A stretch of 64,000 nucleotides of DNA, from assembly GCF_030286555.1 (NCBI RefSeq), contig NZ_JASVWF010000002.1, positions 1,054,001 through 1,118,000 on the forward strand, given 5' to 3'. Shown here piece by piece: positions 10,498-21,700 of the stretch. How positions within the stretch are numbered: position 1 is the first letter of the stretch; every line of letters begins with the position of its first letter. Under the pieces are notes generated by a model. It saw only the letters and a program-made list of their open reading frames with translations. It made no database searches and was not told where the DNA came from. The position numbers were made by a program, and so were the translations under genes. The DNA is from Actinomycetospora termitidis (GTDB lineage: Bacteria > Actinomycetota > Actinomycetes > Mycobacteriales > Pseudonocardiaceae).

Positions 10498-10668
10498 ATG
10501 CGGCGGATCGTGGACCTGGCCGAGCTGGGGCGGCTGTGGATGACCGGGGACCTCGTCGACCCCCTGGAGGACGACGTCGAGGAGTTCGAGCAGGAGTACG
10601 GGCCCATCCCGTGCGACGGATCCGTGTGCTGTCCCTGCGGCACGTGCGACGGCCTCGAGCACTCTTGA
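10498..10668 (+). CDS. Small Cys-rich acidic protein (56 aa), unknown function
   Basis: A strong ribosome-binding site (GAGGAGGA) sits 6 nt before ATG 10498. The product begins MRRIVDLAELGRLWMTGDL, continues with an acidic stretch (DPLEDDVEEFEQEYG), and ends with a Cys cluster, CDGSVCCPCGTCDG, which could bind a metal. No family was recognised. It lies alone, 178 nt before dnaE. The good ribosome-binding site and the compact, ordered composition argue that it is real rather than a chance frame. Confidence 0.65.
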   Translation: MRRIVDLAELGRLWMTGDLVDPLEDDVEEFEQEYGPIPCDGSVCCPCGTCDGLEHS

Positions 10669-10752
10669 GGCGCCGACACGCCGTCGGGGCGCGGTGAGCA
10701 GCACCGACGTCGGTCCGCCCGAGTGAGCGCCGAGACTGTCGGACCCTCCGGG

Positions 10753-10758
10753 TAGCGT
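10753..10758 (+). promoter_or_regulatory. Probable -10 box (TAGCGT) upstream of dnaE
   Basis: TAGCGT lies 87 nt before the GTG start of dnaE, giving a predicted leader of about 80 nt that ends in a GGGGAGG ribosome-binding site. Confidence 0.4.
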
Positions 10759-10845
10759 GGCCGCAGTCCCGAGACCCCGCGATCGCCTCCTGCAGGCGCC
10801 GGGGGACGGGGCGTCCGAGGTAGCCGTCCCGGGGAGGTCTCTCGC

Positions 10846-14388
<3,543 letters not shown>

Positions 14389-14393
14389 CGAGC

Positions 14394-14448
14394 GCCCTCG
14401 ACGCGAGGGCTACACCAGACAGGTTCCCGGAGTCCCGGACCTGCCTGG
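14394..14448. terminator. Two stem-loops between convergent dnaE and the crotonase gene
   Basis: First hairpin: GCCCTCG-ACG-CGAGGGC at 14394-14410. Second: 14415-14448, with nested arms CCAG/CTGG, AGGT/ACCT and CCGG/CCGG around an AGTC loop. There is no T-tract, as is usual at this G+C. The position between convergent genes suggests a bidirectional terminator. Confidence 0.6.
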
Positions 14449-14463
14449 CGTAGCACTCGCGAA

Positions 14464-15258
14464 TCAGCTCGGATCGTCGGAGAAGCTCCCGTGCCGGCCC
14501 GCGCCCGCGGTGAACCGCGCCGCGCCGGCCACGCCCTCGGCCATCAGCGCCGCGAGTCCGCCGGAGAACTCCGCGGCCAGCGCGGACGCCTCGTCGAGGC
14601 CCTGCTGACCGAGCACCGATGCCCGGTCCGCGCGGAGGCACGCCTGCGGGAACGCCGCGAGCTCCCGGGCGAGGGCCTGCGCCGCGGACAGCGCCTCGCC
14701 GGCCGGCACGACCCGGTTCGCCAGCCCGATCGCCGAGGCCTCCGCGGCGTCGACCGGCCGGCCCGTCAGCACCAGGTCCATGGCTCGGCTCTCCCCGATG
14801 AGGCGCGGCAGCCGCACCGTCCCGCCGTCGATCAGCGGCACGCCCCACCGTCGGCAGAAGACGCCGAACACCGCGGTCTCGTCGGCCACCCGCAGGTCGC
14901 ACCACAGGGCCAGCTCGAGCCCGCCCGCGACGGCGTGCCCCGAGACGGCCGCGATCACCGGCTTCGACAGGCGGAGCCGGGTCGGGCCCATCGGCCCGTC
15001 GCCGTCGGGGTCGGTGCGGTTGCCCGAGGCGGTACCGACGGCGGTCAGGTCGGCGCCGGCACAGAAGACACCGCCGGCGCCGTGCAGCACCGCCACGGCC
15101 GCGGAACCGTCGGCCTCGAACGCCCGGAAGGCGTCCGCGAGGGCGAGCGCGGTCGGTCCGTCGACGGCGTTGCGCCGCTCCGGGCGGTCGATCGTGACGG
15201 TCGTGACGGGGCCGTCGCGCTCGACCCGCACCGACCCGGCGTCGGGAAGGATCGTCAT
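14464..15258 (-). CDS. Enoyl-CoA hydratase/isomerase (crotonase) family protein
   Basis: A 264-residue crotonase-fold enzyme acting on CoA thioesters. The oxyanion-hole segments are HGAGGVFCAGADL and SGHAVAGGLELALWCDLRVADETAVFG. The catalytic Glu region reads RRWGVPLIDGGTVRLPRLIG. The DGGTVRLPRLIGESRAMDLVLTGRPVDAAEASAIGLANRVV pattern is that of hydratases annotated EchA/PaaG-like. The ATG at 15258 overlaps the stop of the upstream flavin oxidoreductase by 4 nt (ATGA), making it the third gene of a minus-strand operon. Substrate unknown; context suggests degradation of an aromatic or branched acid. Confidence 0.88.
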   Translation of the reverse strand: MTILPDAGSVRVERDGPVTTVTIDRPERRNAVDGPTALALADAFRAFEADGSAAVAVLHGAGGVFCAGADLTAVGTASGNRTDPDGDGPMGPTRLRLSKPVIAAVSGHAVAGGLELALWCDLRVADETAVFGVFCRRWGVPLIDGGTVRLPRLIGESRAMDLVLTGRPVDAAEASAIGLANRVVPAGEALSAAQALARELAAFPQACLRADRASVLGQQGLDEASALAAEFSGGLAALMAEGVAGAARFTAGAGRHGSFSDDPS

Positions 15259-16292
15259 CGCGGGGACCACCCCAGCGCCGGCCCGAGCTTCGTGGCCATG
15301 TCGGTGAGGATCTGGACGTAGTCGTCGTGCTCGAAGGTGAACGGCAGCGCCCACACCACCTCGCGCACCTCGCGGAACGCCGGGTTCGCGTAGAGCGCCT
15401 CGGCGATCTCCTCGGAGCTGCCCACCAGGTCGCGGGCGAACAGCATCTCCCGGGGCCCGTGCGCGACCGCGGTCCGGGGGGTGCGGTGCTCGACGTAGGC
15501 CGCGTAGCGCGACCGCTGGTCGGCGGTCGCGGAGTCGGTGGGGATGACGACGAGGCCCTGGGAGACCCGGGCGGCCGCGCCGAGCGGGTGCACGGAGCGG
15601 AACAGCTCGATCTGCTCGCGCTGGATGTCGGCGAAGACGCGGGAGGCGTCGTCACCGAGGTCGTGTCCCTCGGACTGGATGACGTTGCTGGTGAGCATGG
15701 CGAGCCCCTGCTCGCCGGCCCAGCGCACCGAGCGGCGGCTGCCGCCGCCGTACCAGACCCGGTCGGCGAGGCCGGGGGACTGCGGCTGGACGTAGTCGGA
15801 GAACGACTCGATGCCGTCGACGCCGGAGAAGGAGCTCGCGGGCTCGCCGCGCAGCATGGCGAGCAGGCGGGACACGCGGGTGTAGGAGAGGTCCTCGACG
15901 TCGGCGGTGTCCGGGTAGAGGCCCGCCTTCACGTCGTCCCAGTGGATCGGCGGCCCGACGGACAGACCCGGGTTCATCCGCCCGCCGGACAGCACGTCGA
16001 CGGTCCCGAGGTCCTCGGCGTAGCGCAGCGGGTTCTCCCAGCCCAGCGGCGTCACGGCGGTGCCGAACTCGATGCGCGAGGTGCGCTGCGACGCGGCCGC
16101 GAGGATCGCGATCGGCGAGGAGATGCCGGACTGGAAGTGGCGGTGCCGCAGCCACACCGAGTCGAACCCGAGCTCCTCGCCCAGGACGATCTCGCGCAGG
16201 AGGTACTCGTGCCCGGGGGCGGGGTCGGCGCCGTCGTAGGTGCCGAGGGTCAGGAACCCCTGGCGCTCCAGGGGGACACCGGGAGGTGGCAT
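15255..16292 (-). CDS. LLM-class flavin-dependent oxidoreductase (copy A)
   Basis: A 345-residue bacterial luciferase-like TIM barrel using FMN or F420. Diagnostic segments are ELGFDSVWLRHRH, ASQRTSRIEFGTAVTPLGWENPLRYAEDLGTVDVLSGGR and the C-terminal FARDLVGSSEEIAEAL. It is a close paralogue of the gene just upstream (copy B), with long identical blocks, so it arose by tandem duplication. Gap of 7 nt from copy B and 4-nt overlap with the crotonase gene mark one operon. F420 is likely available in such an actinomycete, but the cofactor choice is inference. Substrate unknown. Confidence 0.88.
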   Translation of the reverse strand: MPPPGVPLERQGFLTLGTYDGADPAPGHEYLLREIVLGEELGFDSVWLRHRHFQSGISSPIAILAAASQRTSRIEFGTAVTPLGWENPLRYAEDLGTVDVLSGGRMNPGLSVGPPIHWDDVKAGLYPDTADVEDLSYTRVSRLLAMLRGEPASSFSGVDGIESFSDYVQPQSPGLADRVWYGGGSRRSVRWAGEQGLAMLTSNVIQSEGHDLGDDASRVFADIQREQIELFRSVHPLGAAARVSQGLVVIPTDSATADQRSRYAAYVEHRTPRTAVAHGPREMLFARDLVGSSEEIAEALYANPAFREVREVVWALPFTFEHDDYVQILTDMATKLGPALGWSPR

Positions 16293-16299
16293 GGGCAGA

Positions 16300-17334
16300 T
16301 CATGCCGCGCGGGACCACCCGAGGGCAGGACCGAGTGCGGTCGCCATGTCGGTGAGGATCTGGACGTAGTCGGCGTGGGCGAACCCGAACGGCAGCGCGA
16401 AGACCACCTCGCTCACCTCGCGGAAGGCCGCGTGCGCGTACAGCGCGTCCGCGATCTCCGCCGACGTCCCCAGGATGTCGCGGGCGAACAGCAGCCGGCC
16501 GGGCCCCTGCGGTGACGACGTCCGGGGCGTCCGGCCCTCCACGTAGGCCGCGTACTTCGCGCGCTGCTCGTCGGTCGCAGTGTCCGTCGGGATGACGACG
16601 AGCCCCTGCGAGACCCGCCCCGGGGCACCGTCGGGAAGGGCCTGCCGGTAGGTCCGGATCGTGGCGGACTGGATCGCGGCGAAGTCCGGCTCGGTGTCGT
16701 CGCTGCCCTCGCCCACCCGCACGACCGACGACGTCAGCAGGTTGAGGCCCTGCCGGCCGGCCCAGATCGCGGACCGGTCGCTGGCCGCGCCGAACCAGAC
16801 GCGGTCGGCCAGGCCGGGGGAGTGGGGCTGGACGTGGTCGGAGAAGACCTCGATGCCCTCCGTGCCGGAGAACGAGCTGGCGGGCTCGCCGCGCAGGAGG
16901 TGCAGCAGGCGCTCGACGCGGGTGTAGGTGAAGTCCTCGACGTCGGCGGTGTCCGGGTACAGCGAGCCCTTGACGTCGTCGAAGTGCCCGGGCGGACCGA
17001 CCGAGAGCCCCGGGTTCATCCGGCCACCGGAGAGGACGTCGAGAGTGCCGAGGTCCTCGGCGTAGCGCAGCGGGTTCTCCCAGCCCAGGGGCGTGACCGC
17101 GGTGCCGAACTCGATCCGCGAGGTGCGCTGGGAGGCGGCCGCGAGCACCGTGACGGGCGAGGAGACGCCGTGCTGCAGGTGGCGGTGGCGCAGCCAGACC
17201 GAGTCGAACCCGAGCTCCTCGGCGAGCACGATCTCCTGCAGGAGGCTCTCGTGGCCGGCGCGTGGTTCGTCAGGGGAGAAGGTGCCGATCGTGAGGAATC
17301 CGAGCTTCTCGAGCGGGACGCCGGGTGCGGGCAT
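16300..17334 (-). CDS. LLM-class flavin-dependent oxidoreductase (copy B)
   Basis: A 344-residue paralogue of copy A, sharing the ELGFDSVWLRHRH and GTAVTPLGWENPLRYAEDLG blocks and the C-terminal DYVQILTDMATALGPALGW. It differs mainly at residues 205-245, a region that shapes the active site in luciferase-like enzymes, so the two copies may differ in substrate. The ATG at 17334 was chosen over an upstream start because the homologous copy begins in the same place (MPAPGVPLE against MPPPGVPLE). It is first in the operon and divergent from the class II aldolase gene, with a 50-bp shared promoter region. Confidence 0.88.
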   Translation of the reverse strand: MPAPGVPLEKLGFLTIGTFSPDEPRAGHESLLQEIVLAEELGFDSVWLRHRHLQHGVSSPVTVLAAASQRTSRIEFGTAVTPLGWENPLRYAEDLGTLDVLSGGRMNPGLSVGPPGHFDDVKGSLYPDTADVEDFTYTRVERLLHLLRGEPASSFSGTEGIEVFSDHVQPHSPGLADRVWFGAASDRSAIWAGRQGLNLLTSSVVRVGEGSDDTEPDFAAIQSATIRTYRQALPDGAPGRVSQGLVVIPTDTATDEQRAKYAAYVEGRTPRTSSPQGPGRLLFARDILGTSAEIADALYAHAAFREVSEVVFALPFGFAHADYVQILTDMATALGPALGWSRAA

Positions 17335-17349
17335 GTCCCCGATCATCCC

Positions 17350-17378
17350 TTGACCAGGCCCGTGACGCGGCGCACCGT
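17350..17378 (+). promoter_or_regulatory. Promoter for the class II aldolase gene (TTGACC, 17 bp, CACCGT)
   Basis: TTGACC at 17350-17355 and CACCGT at 17373-17378 are 17 bp apart. The ATG follows 6 nt after the -10, so the transcript would be leaderless. The 50-bp gap must also hold the divergent promoter of the oxidoreductase operon, so one regulator could control both. Confidence 0.5.
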
Positions 17379-17384
17379 CGGGGG

Positions 17385-18200
17385 ATGGCCGCACCGACGC
17401 AGGACCGCCCCGCCCACGACGACGCGATGCCCTCCCAGGGAGGCCTCGCGATGCCGCAGCCGCCGACGTTCTCGACCGTCGAGGAAGAGCGGCTCCACCG
17501 CAAGCAGCAGCTCGCGGGGGCGTTCCGGGTGTTCGGCCGGTTCGGCTTCGGGGAGGGGATCGCCGGACACATCACGGTCCGCGACCCCGAGGACCCGCAC
17601 ATGTTCTGGGTGAACCCGTTCGGCATGAGCTTCCGGCACATCCGGGTCTCGGACCTGATCGCGGTCAACCACGAGGGCGAGGTCGTGTACGGGAACAGGC
17701 CGGTGAACCAGGCCGGCTTCGTCATCCACTCCGCGGTGCACGCGGCCCACCCCGAGGTGGTCGCGGCTGCGCACGCGCACTCGGTGTACGGCAAGGCGTG
17801 GAGCTCGCTCGGTCGCCCGCTCGACCCGATCACGCAGGACGCCTGCACCCTCTACGAGCAGCACGGCGTGGTCTCCGAGGGGCGCGGCGCGGTGGTGCTG
17901 GACCCGGAGGTCGGGCGGGCCCTGGCGAACGGGCTGACCGGCCGCAAGATGGTGTTCCACCAGAACCACGGCATCTTCAGCGTGGGGAAGACGGTCGCCG
18001 AGGCGGCGTGGTGGTTCATCAACACCGAGCGCAACTGCCAGGCCCAGCTGCTCGCCGAGGCCGCCGGGACGCCGACCCAGATCGACCACGTCAACGCGAA
18101 GTTCTCCGCCGAGCAGACGGGCACGGAGTACGCCGGCTGGTTCTCCTTCCAGCCCATCTGGGACGAGATCGTGCGCACCGACCCGGACCTGTTCGACTAG
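17385..18200 (+). CDS. Class II aldolase/adducin family protein
   Basis: A 271-residue protein with the class II aldolase fold, as in fuculose-phosphate aldolase and related decarboxylases. The metal-binding histidines are in VVAAAHAHSVYGKAW (HxH) and in FHQNHGIFSVG. The substrate-side GFGEGIAGHITVRDPEDP and the late WWFINTERNCQAQLL helix fit the adducin-like subgroup. ATG 17385 is favoured by the promoter spacing; ATG 17427 is an alternative. The next gene, an amidohydrolase, follows after 10 nt. This subgroup occurs in aromatic and sugar-acid catabolic clusters; the exact reaction is not known. Confidence 0.85.
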   Translation: MAAPTQDRPAHDDAMPSQGGLAMPQPPTFSTVEEERLHRKQQLAGAFRVFGRFGFGEGIAGHITVRDPEDPHMFWVNPFGMSFRHIRVSDLIAVNHEGEVVYGNRPVNQAGFVIHSAVHAAHPEVVAAAHAHSVYGKAWSSLGRPLDPITQDACTLYEQHGVVSEGRGAVVLDPEVGRALANGLTGRKMVFHQNHGIFSVGKTVAEAAWWFINTERNCQAQLLAEAAGTPTQIDHVNAKFSAEQTGTEYAGWFSFQPIWDEIVRTDPDLFD

Positions 18201-18203
18201 CGT
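18198..18203 (+). promoter_or_regulatory. -10 box TAGCGT overlapping the aldolase stop codon
   Basis: TAGCGT shares its TAG with the aldolase stop and ends 7 nt before the GTG of the amidohydrolase gene, allowing an internal leaderless promoter. Confidence 0.4.
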
Positions 18204-18210
18204 CCCTGCG

Positions 18211-19044
18211 GTGATCGTCGACGCCCACGTCCACGTCGCCCACCTCGCCCGGCTGAAGGTGTCGTGGGAGACGTGGATCGGGCCCGCGGGCGACGCTGCG
18301 GCGTGGGCGGCGATGTACGACGACGACGGCGCGCCGATCCCCGCGCGGGTCAGCGAGTACTTCGCCGGTGAGGGCGTCGACCGCGTGCTGATGTTCTGCG
18401 AGTACAGCCCCAAGGCCACGGGCTGGCAGACGGTCGAGGACGTGCTGCCGATCGTCGAGCACGACCCGCAGCGCTTCCGCATCGTCGCGAACGTCAACCC
18501 GCACGTGCACCACCCGGTGGCCCGCGAGCTCGACCGCCAGCTCGACCACGGCGCCGTCGCCCTCAAGATCCACCCGGTCCACGCCGGCGTCGCCCCGAAC
18601 GACCGCGAGCTCTACCCCGCGTACGCGCGCTGCGTCGAGCGGGGCGTGCCCGTGATCGTCCACACCGGCCCGTCGTTCTTCCCCGGCGCGACCTCCAAGC
18701 ACGGCGACCCCGTCCTCATGGACGACGTGATGCGCGACTTCCCCGAGCTCGTCGTCATCCTGGCCCACGGCGGCCGCGGCTGGAGCTACGACGCCGCGGC
18801 CTCGCTCGCGCTGACCCGCGACAACGTCTGGCTCGACCTCGCCGGCCTCCCGCCCAAGCGCCTCCCGACCTACTACGCGGCCTTCGGCATGGAGCGCATC
18901 GCGGCGAAGTCGATCTTCGGCACGGACTCCCCGGCCGCGAGCCCGGCGCGCAACGTCGCCGCCGTCCGCGACCTCGGGCTGCCCGAGCACCTCGCCGACG
19001 CGCTCCTCGGCGGCAACGCCGCGCGGGTGTTCCCGGGGCTCTGA
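18211..19044 (+). CDS. Amidohydrolase-family (amidohydrolase_2) metal-dependent hydrolase or decarboxylase
   Basis: A 277-residue TIM-barrel enzyme. Metal ligands are all visible: DAHVHV at the N-terminus (HxH), the Lys-containing ALKIHPVH, VHTGPS, AHGGRGW and the final Asp in FGTDSP. The family includes gamma-resorcylate and ACMS-type decarboxylases as well as hydrolases, so either chemistry is possible. It sits 10 nt after the class II aldolase and is convergent with the PaaX-type regulator. With the flanking crotonase and flavin oxidoreductases it suggests a ring-cleavage or side-chain degradation pathway, which is inference from context. Confidence 0.85.
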   Translation: MIVDAHVHVAHLARLKVSWETWIGPAGDAAAWAAMYDDDGAPIPARVSEYFAGEGVDRVLMFCEYSPKATGWQTVEDVLPIVEHDPQRFRIVANVNPHVHHPVARELDRQLDHGAVALKIHPVHAGVAPNDRELYPAYARCVERGVPVIVHTGPSFFPGATSKHGDPVLMDDVMRDFPELVVILAHGGRGWSYDAAASLALTRDNVWLDLAGLPPKRLPTYYAAFGMERIAAKSIFGTDSPAASPARNVAAVRDLGLPEHLADALLGGNAARVFPGL

Positions 19045-19070
19045 CCCGTTCCCGACGACGGGTCGGGCTG

Positions 19071-19910
19071 CTACCGCGACAACTCCGCGAACGCCGCCCG
19101 CGCGCCCGGGGCCCACGCCTCGTGACGGGCGTGGAAGACCTCCGCGGCGCGGGCGCCGACCCAGTCGGCCGGCAGCAGCTCCGCGGGCAGCTGCGGGTCC
19201 AGGAACGGGAAGCGGCGCCAGGCGTCGACCAGCCGGACCTGGGCGGCGAGCACGCCCCCGGTCACCTCCGGCACCAGCTCGGCGAACTGGTCGACGAACT
19301 CCGCGTAGCGCGCCTCGAGCTCGCGCAGGTCCCAGGCCTGGGCCACCAGCTCGGCGTCCGACAGCCCGCCGTGGGTGCCGCCGACCACGACGAGCGCGGA
19401 CCCGCCGAGCCCCACGTCGGTCAGCGCCCGGTGTGCCTCGGCGACCCGGGACGCGTCCGGACAGACCCACACCCCGGGTGCCGGGGAGCCCAGGCCGGCC
19501 CAGGCGAGCTGGGTGCGGAGCTGGTGGCGCAGCGCGCGTTGGGCCTCCGGGACGCTGACGACGAGCACGACCCAGCGCCCGTCCCACGGCTCGGAGCGCG
19601 TCCCGTGGGCGTAGATGCGCGCGGCGCCCTCGGAGAGCAGGCGACGACCCGACGACGTCAGCGACCACCGGACCCGTCGTCCGGAACGCTCGGAGAACAC
19701 GACGTCGTCGGCCGCGGTCCGGGCGAGCGCCTGCCGGGCGGACTTCTCCTCGACGGCGACGGCCCCGAGGGCGTCGAGCAGCGTCTGGGTCCACACCGGC
19801 TCGCCCGCGGGGAGCACGAACTCGCCGAGCACCGTCAGCAACAGCGAACGGGCGCTGGTGGCGGCCACCTCACGACGCCGGGAGAACGCCTCGCCCGCCC
19901 CCGCCGCCAT
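19071..19910 (-). CDS. PaaX-family transcriptional regulator
   Basis: A 279-residue regulator. The N-terminal winged helix (ARSLLLTVLGEFVLPAGEPVW, then SARQALARTAADDVVF, wing SGRRVRWSLTSSG) and the larger C-terminal PaaX_C domain (SEPWDGRWVVLVVSVPE, QLAWAGLGSPAPGVWVCPD) match the phenylacetic acid repressor family, which responds to aryl-CoA thioesters. Start at ATG 19910. The gene closes the 14.4-19.9 kb catabolic island and is the best candidate to regulate it. It also lies 35 nt from divergent bioA. Confidence 0.88.
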   Translation of the reverse strand: MAAGAGEAFSRRREVAATSARSLLLTVLGEFVLPAGEPVWTQTLLDALGAVAVEEKSARQALARTAADDVVFSERSGRRVRWSLTSSGRRLLSEGAARIYAHGTRSEPWDGRWVVLVVSVPEAQRALRHQLRTQLAWAGLGSPAPGVWVCPDASRVAEAHRALTDVGLGGSALVVVGGTHGGLSDAELVAQAWDLRELEARYAEFVDQFAELVPEVTGGVLAAQVRLVDAWRRFPFLDPQLPAELLPADWVGARAAEVFHARHEAWAPGARAAFAELSR

Positions 19911-19933
19911 GACCGGTGATCGTAGGCGAGAGC

Positions 19934-19939
19934 TACCGT
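19934..19939 (+). promoter_or_regulatory. -10 box TACCGT, leaderless start of bioA
   Basis: TACCGT ends 6 nt before the GTG at 19946. No Shine-Dalgarno sequence is present between them. Confidence 0.45.
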
Positions 19940-19945
19940 GCGCCG

Positions 19946-21217
19946 GTGTCAACCCTGCGTGACCTCGACCGACAGCACGTCTGGCACCCGTACGGCCCCA
20001 TGCCCGGGCGCACCGACCCGCTCGTGGTCACCGACGCCCGCGGCGTCCGCCTGACCCTCGCCGACGGCCGCGAGCTCGTCGACGGGATGAGCTCGTGGTG
20101 GGCGGCCGTGCACGGCTACCGGCACCCCGCGCTCGACGCCGCCCTGCACGCCGACGCCGTCAGCCACGTCATGTTCGGCGGCCTCACCCACCACCCCGCG
20201 GTCGAGCTCGCGACCACGCTCGTCGAGATCACCCCGGCCCCGCTGCAGCACGTGTTCCTCGCCGACTCGGGGTCGATCTCGATCGAGGTCGCCGTCAAGA
20301 TGTGCCTGCAGTACCAGCGCGCCCACGGCCGCCCGGGACGCACGCGGATGATGACGTGGCGCGGCGGCTACCACGGCGACACCTTCGCCGCGATGAGCGT
20401 CTGCGATCCCGACGGCGGGATGCACTCGCTCTGGCAGGGCTTCCTGCCGCAGCAGGTGTTCGCGGACGCACCGCCCGCGGCGTACGACGGGCCCCATGAC
20501 ACCGCCTTCGACGAGCACCTGGCGGCGGTCGCGGAGCAGCACGCCGGCGAGCTCGCCGGCATCGTCGTCGAACCCGTGGTGCAGGGTGCGGGCGGCATGC
20601 GCTTCCACTCGCCGCGCCACCTGCGCGCGCTGCGCGAGATCGCCGACCGGCACGACCTCGTGCTCGTGTTCGACGAGATCGCCACCGGTTTCGGGCGGAC
20701 CGGCGAGCTGTTCGCCGCCGACCACGCCGGGGTCGCCCCCGACGTCATGTGCGTGGGGAAGGCCCTGACCGGCGGGTACCTGACGATGGCCGCGGCCCTG
20801 TGCACCACGGCCGTCGCGGCCGCCGTCAGCGACGAACGCGGCGGCGGGGGACTGATGCACGGTCCGACGTTCATGGGCAACCCGCTGGCCTCGCGGGTCG
20901 CGCTGGCCAGCGTGCGCGAGCTGCTCCGTCGGGACTGGCGCGGCGAGGTCGAGGCGATCGGGGAGGTCCTGACGGCGGGTCTGGCGCCGGCCCGGGAGCT
21001 CCCGGGGGTGCGGGACGTGCGGGTGCTGGGCGCGATCGGGGTGGTCGAGCTCGACCACGACGTCGACGTGCCGGCGGCCCAGGCCGCTGCGGAACGTCAC
21101 GGCGTGTGGCTGCGGCCGTTCCGGAACCTGATCTACACGATGCCGCCGTTCGTCAGTGCCCCCGAGGACGTGGCACGCATCGCCGAGGCCGTCGTGGCCG
21201 CCGCCACGGACGGATGA
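19946..21217 (+). CDS. bioA: Adenosylmethionine-8-amino-7-oxononanoate aminotransferase
   Basis: A 423-residue class III PLP aminotransferase converting KAPA to DAPA with SAM as amino donor, the third pathway step before BioD and BioB. The N-terminal HVWHPYGPM and [15 protein letters not shown] are characteristic of BioA. PLP contacts are [12 protein letters not shown] and the Schiff-base Lys in [15 protein letters not shown]. Length fits the family. GTG 19946 is chosen because it gives the canonical [13 protein letters not shown] start. It stands 3 kb from bioF, separated by a SulP gene. Confidence 0.95.
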   Translation: MSTLRDLDRQHVWHPYGPMPGRTDPLVVTDARGVRLTLADGRELVDGMSSWWAAVHGYRHPALDAALHADAVSHVMFGGLTHHPAVELATTLVEITPAPLQHVFLADSGSISIEVAVKMCLQYQRAHGRPGRTRMMTWRGGYHGDTFAAMSVCDPDGGMHSLWQGFLPQQVFADAPPAAYDGPHDTAFDEHLAAVAEQHAGELAGIVVEPVVQGAGGMRFHSPRHLRALREIADRHDLVLVFDEIATGFGRTGELFAADHAGVAPDVMCVGKALTGGYLTMAAALCTTAVAAAVSDERGGGGLMHGPTFMGNPLASRVALASVRELLRRDWRGEVEAIGEVLTAGLAPARELPGVRDVRVLGAIGVVELDHDVDVPAAQAAAERHGVWLRPFRNLIYTMPPFVSAPEDVARIAEAVVAAATDG

Positions 21218-21700
21218 CGGCGGTGTGTGGATCGCGTGTGCTCGCCATGACGGCACACACTCACCGTCCGGTCTGACGCACCCCTGGGGTTGGTAAAGGT
21301 CTTTTCCACCCGAACGGAGCAGGAGTGCGACCTGGCCCACGCGGCCGATCGGCCGTACGCCGCCCTCGGTGATCATCCGCGCGGTCCGGGTCACCCCGTG
21401 CGGGGTCCGGAGGTGTCGATCGTCGGTAGCCGGTACCGGGAGTCACGTGAACGGCGGGTGAACCGGATTGCGCGCGACCGGTCACCGGCAGACTGCTGAG
21501 GTGCCCGTGTCCGGTTCCTCCCGGATGACCGGCTCTCAACTTCACACGCAGTGACAGCCGAGACGACTGCCGCTGTCGACGTCGATGCCGACGGCGAGAG
21601 ACGCAGACCGCTCGGACCGCCCCGGGCCAGGGTGTCCCCAGCAAGGACGCTGGACGGACACGCGTGGCCGAGACGATCCGTCCGGAGGACGTACACACCC
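21218..21700. other. 483-bp gap between bioA and the SulP gene
   Basis: No convincing gene. A bulged stem-loop (21221-21266, GGTGTGTG against CACACACTCACC) directly follows bioA and may terminate it. A CAGACT hexamer at 21489-21494 is a weak -10 candidate for the SulP gene. The SulP frame is open back to GTG 21551, but the extra 50 residues lack membrane-protein character. ATG 21701 has GGAGGA at 21684-21689. Confidence 0.5.
21221..21266 (+). terminator. Possible terminator of bioA
   Basis: Stem-loop with imperfect GT-rich and CA-rich arms, starting 4 nt after the bioA stop. No T-tract. Confidence 0.35.
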
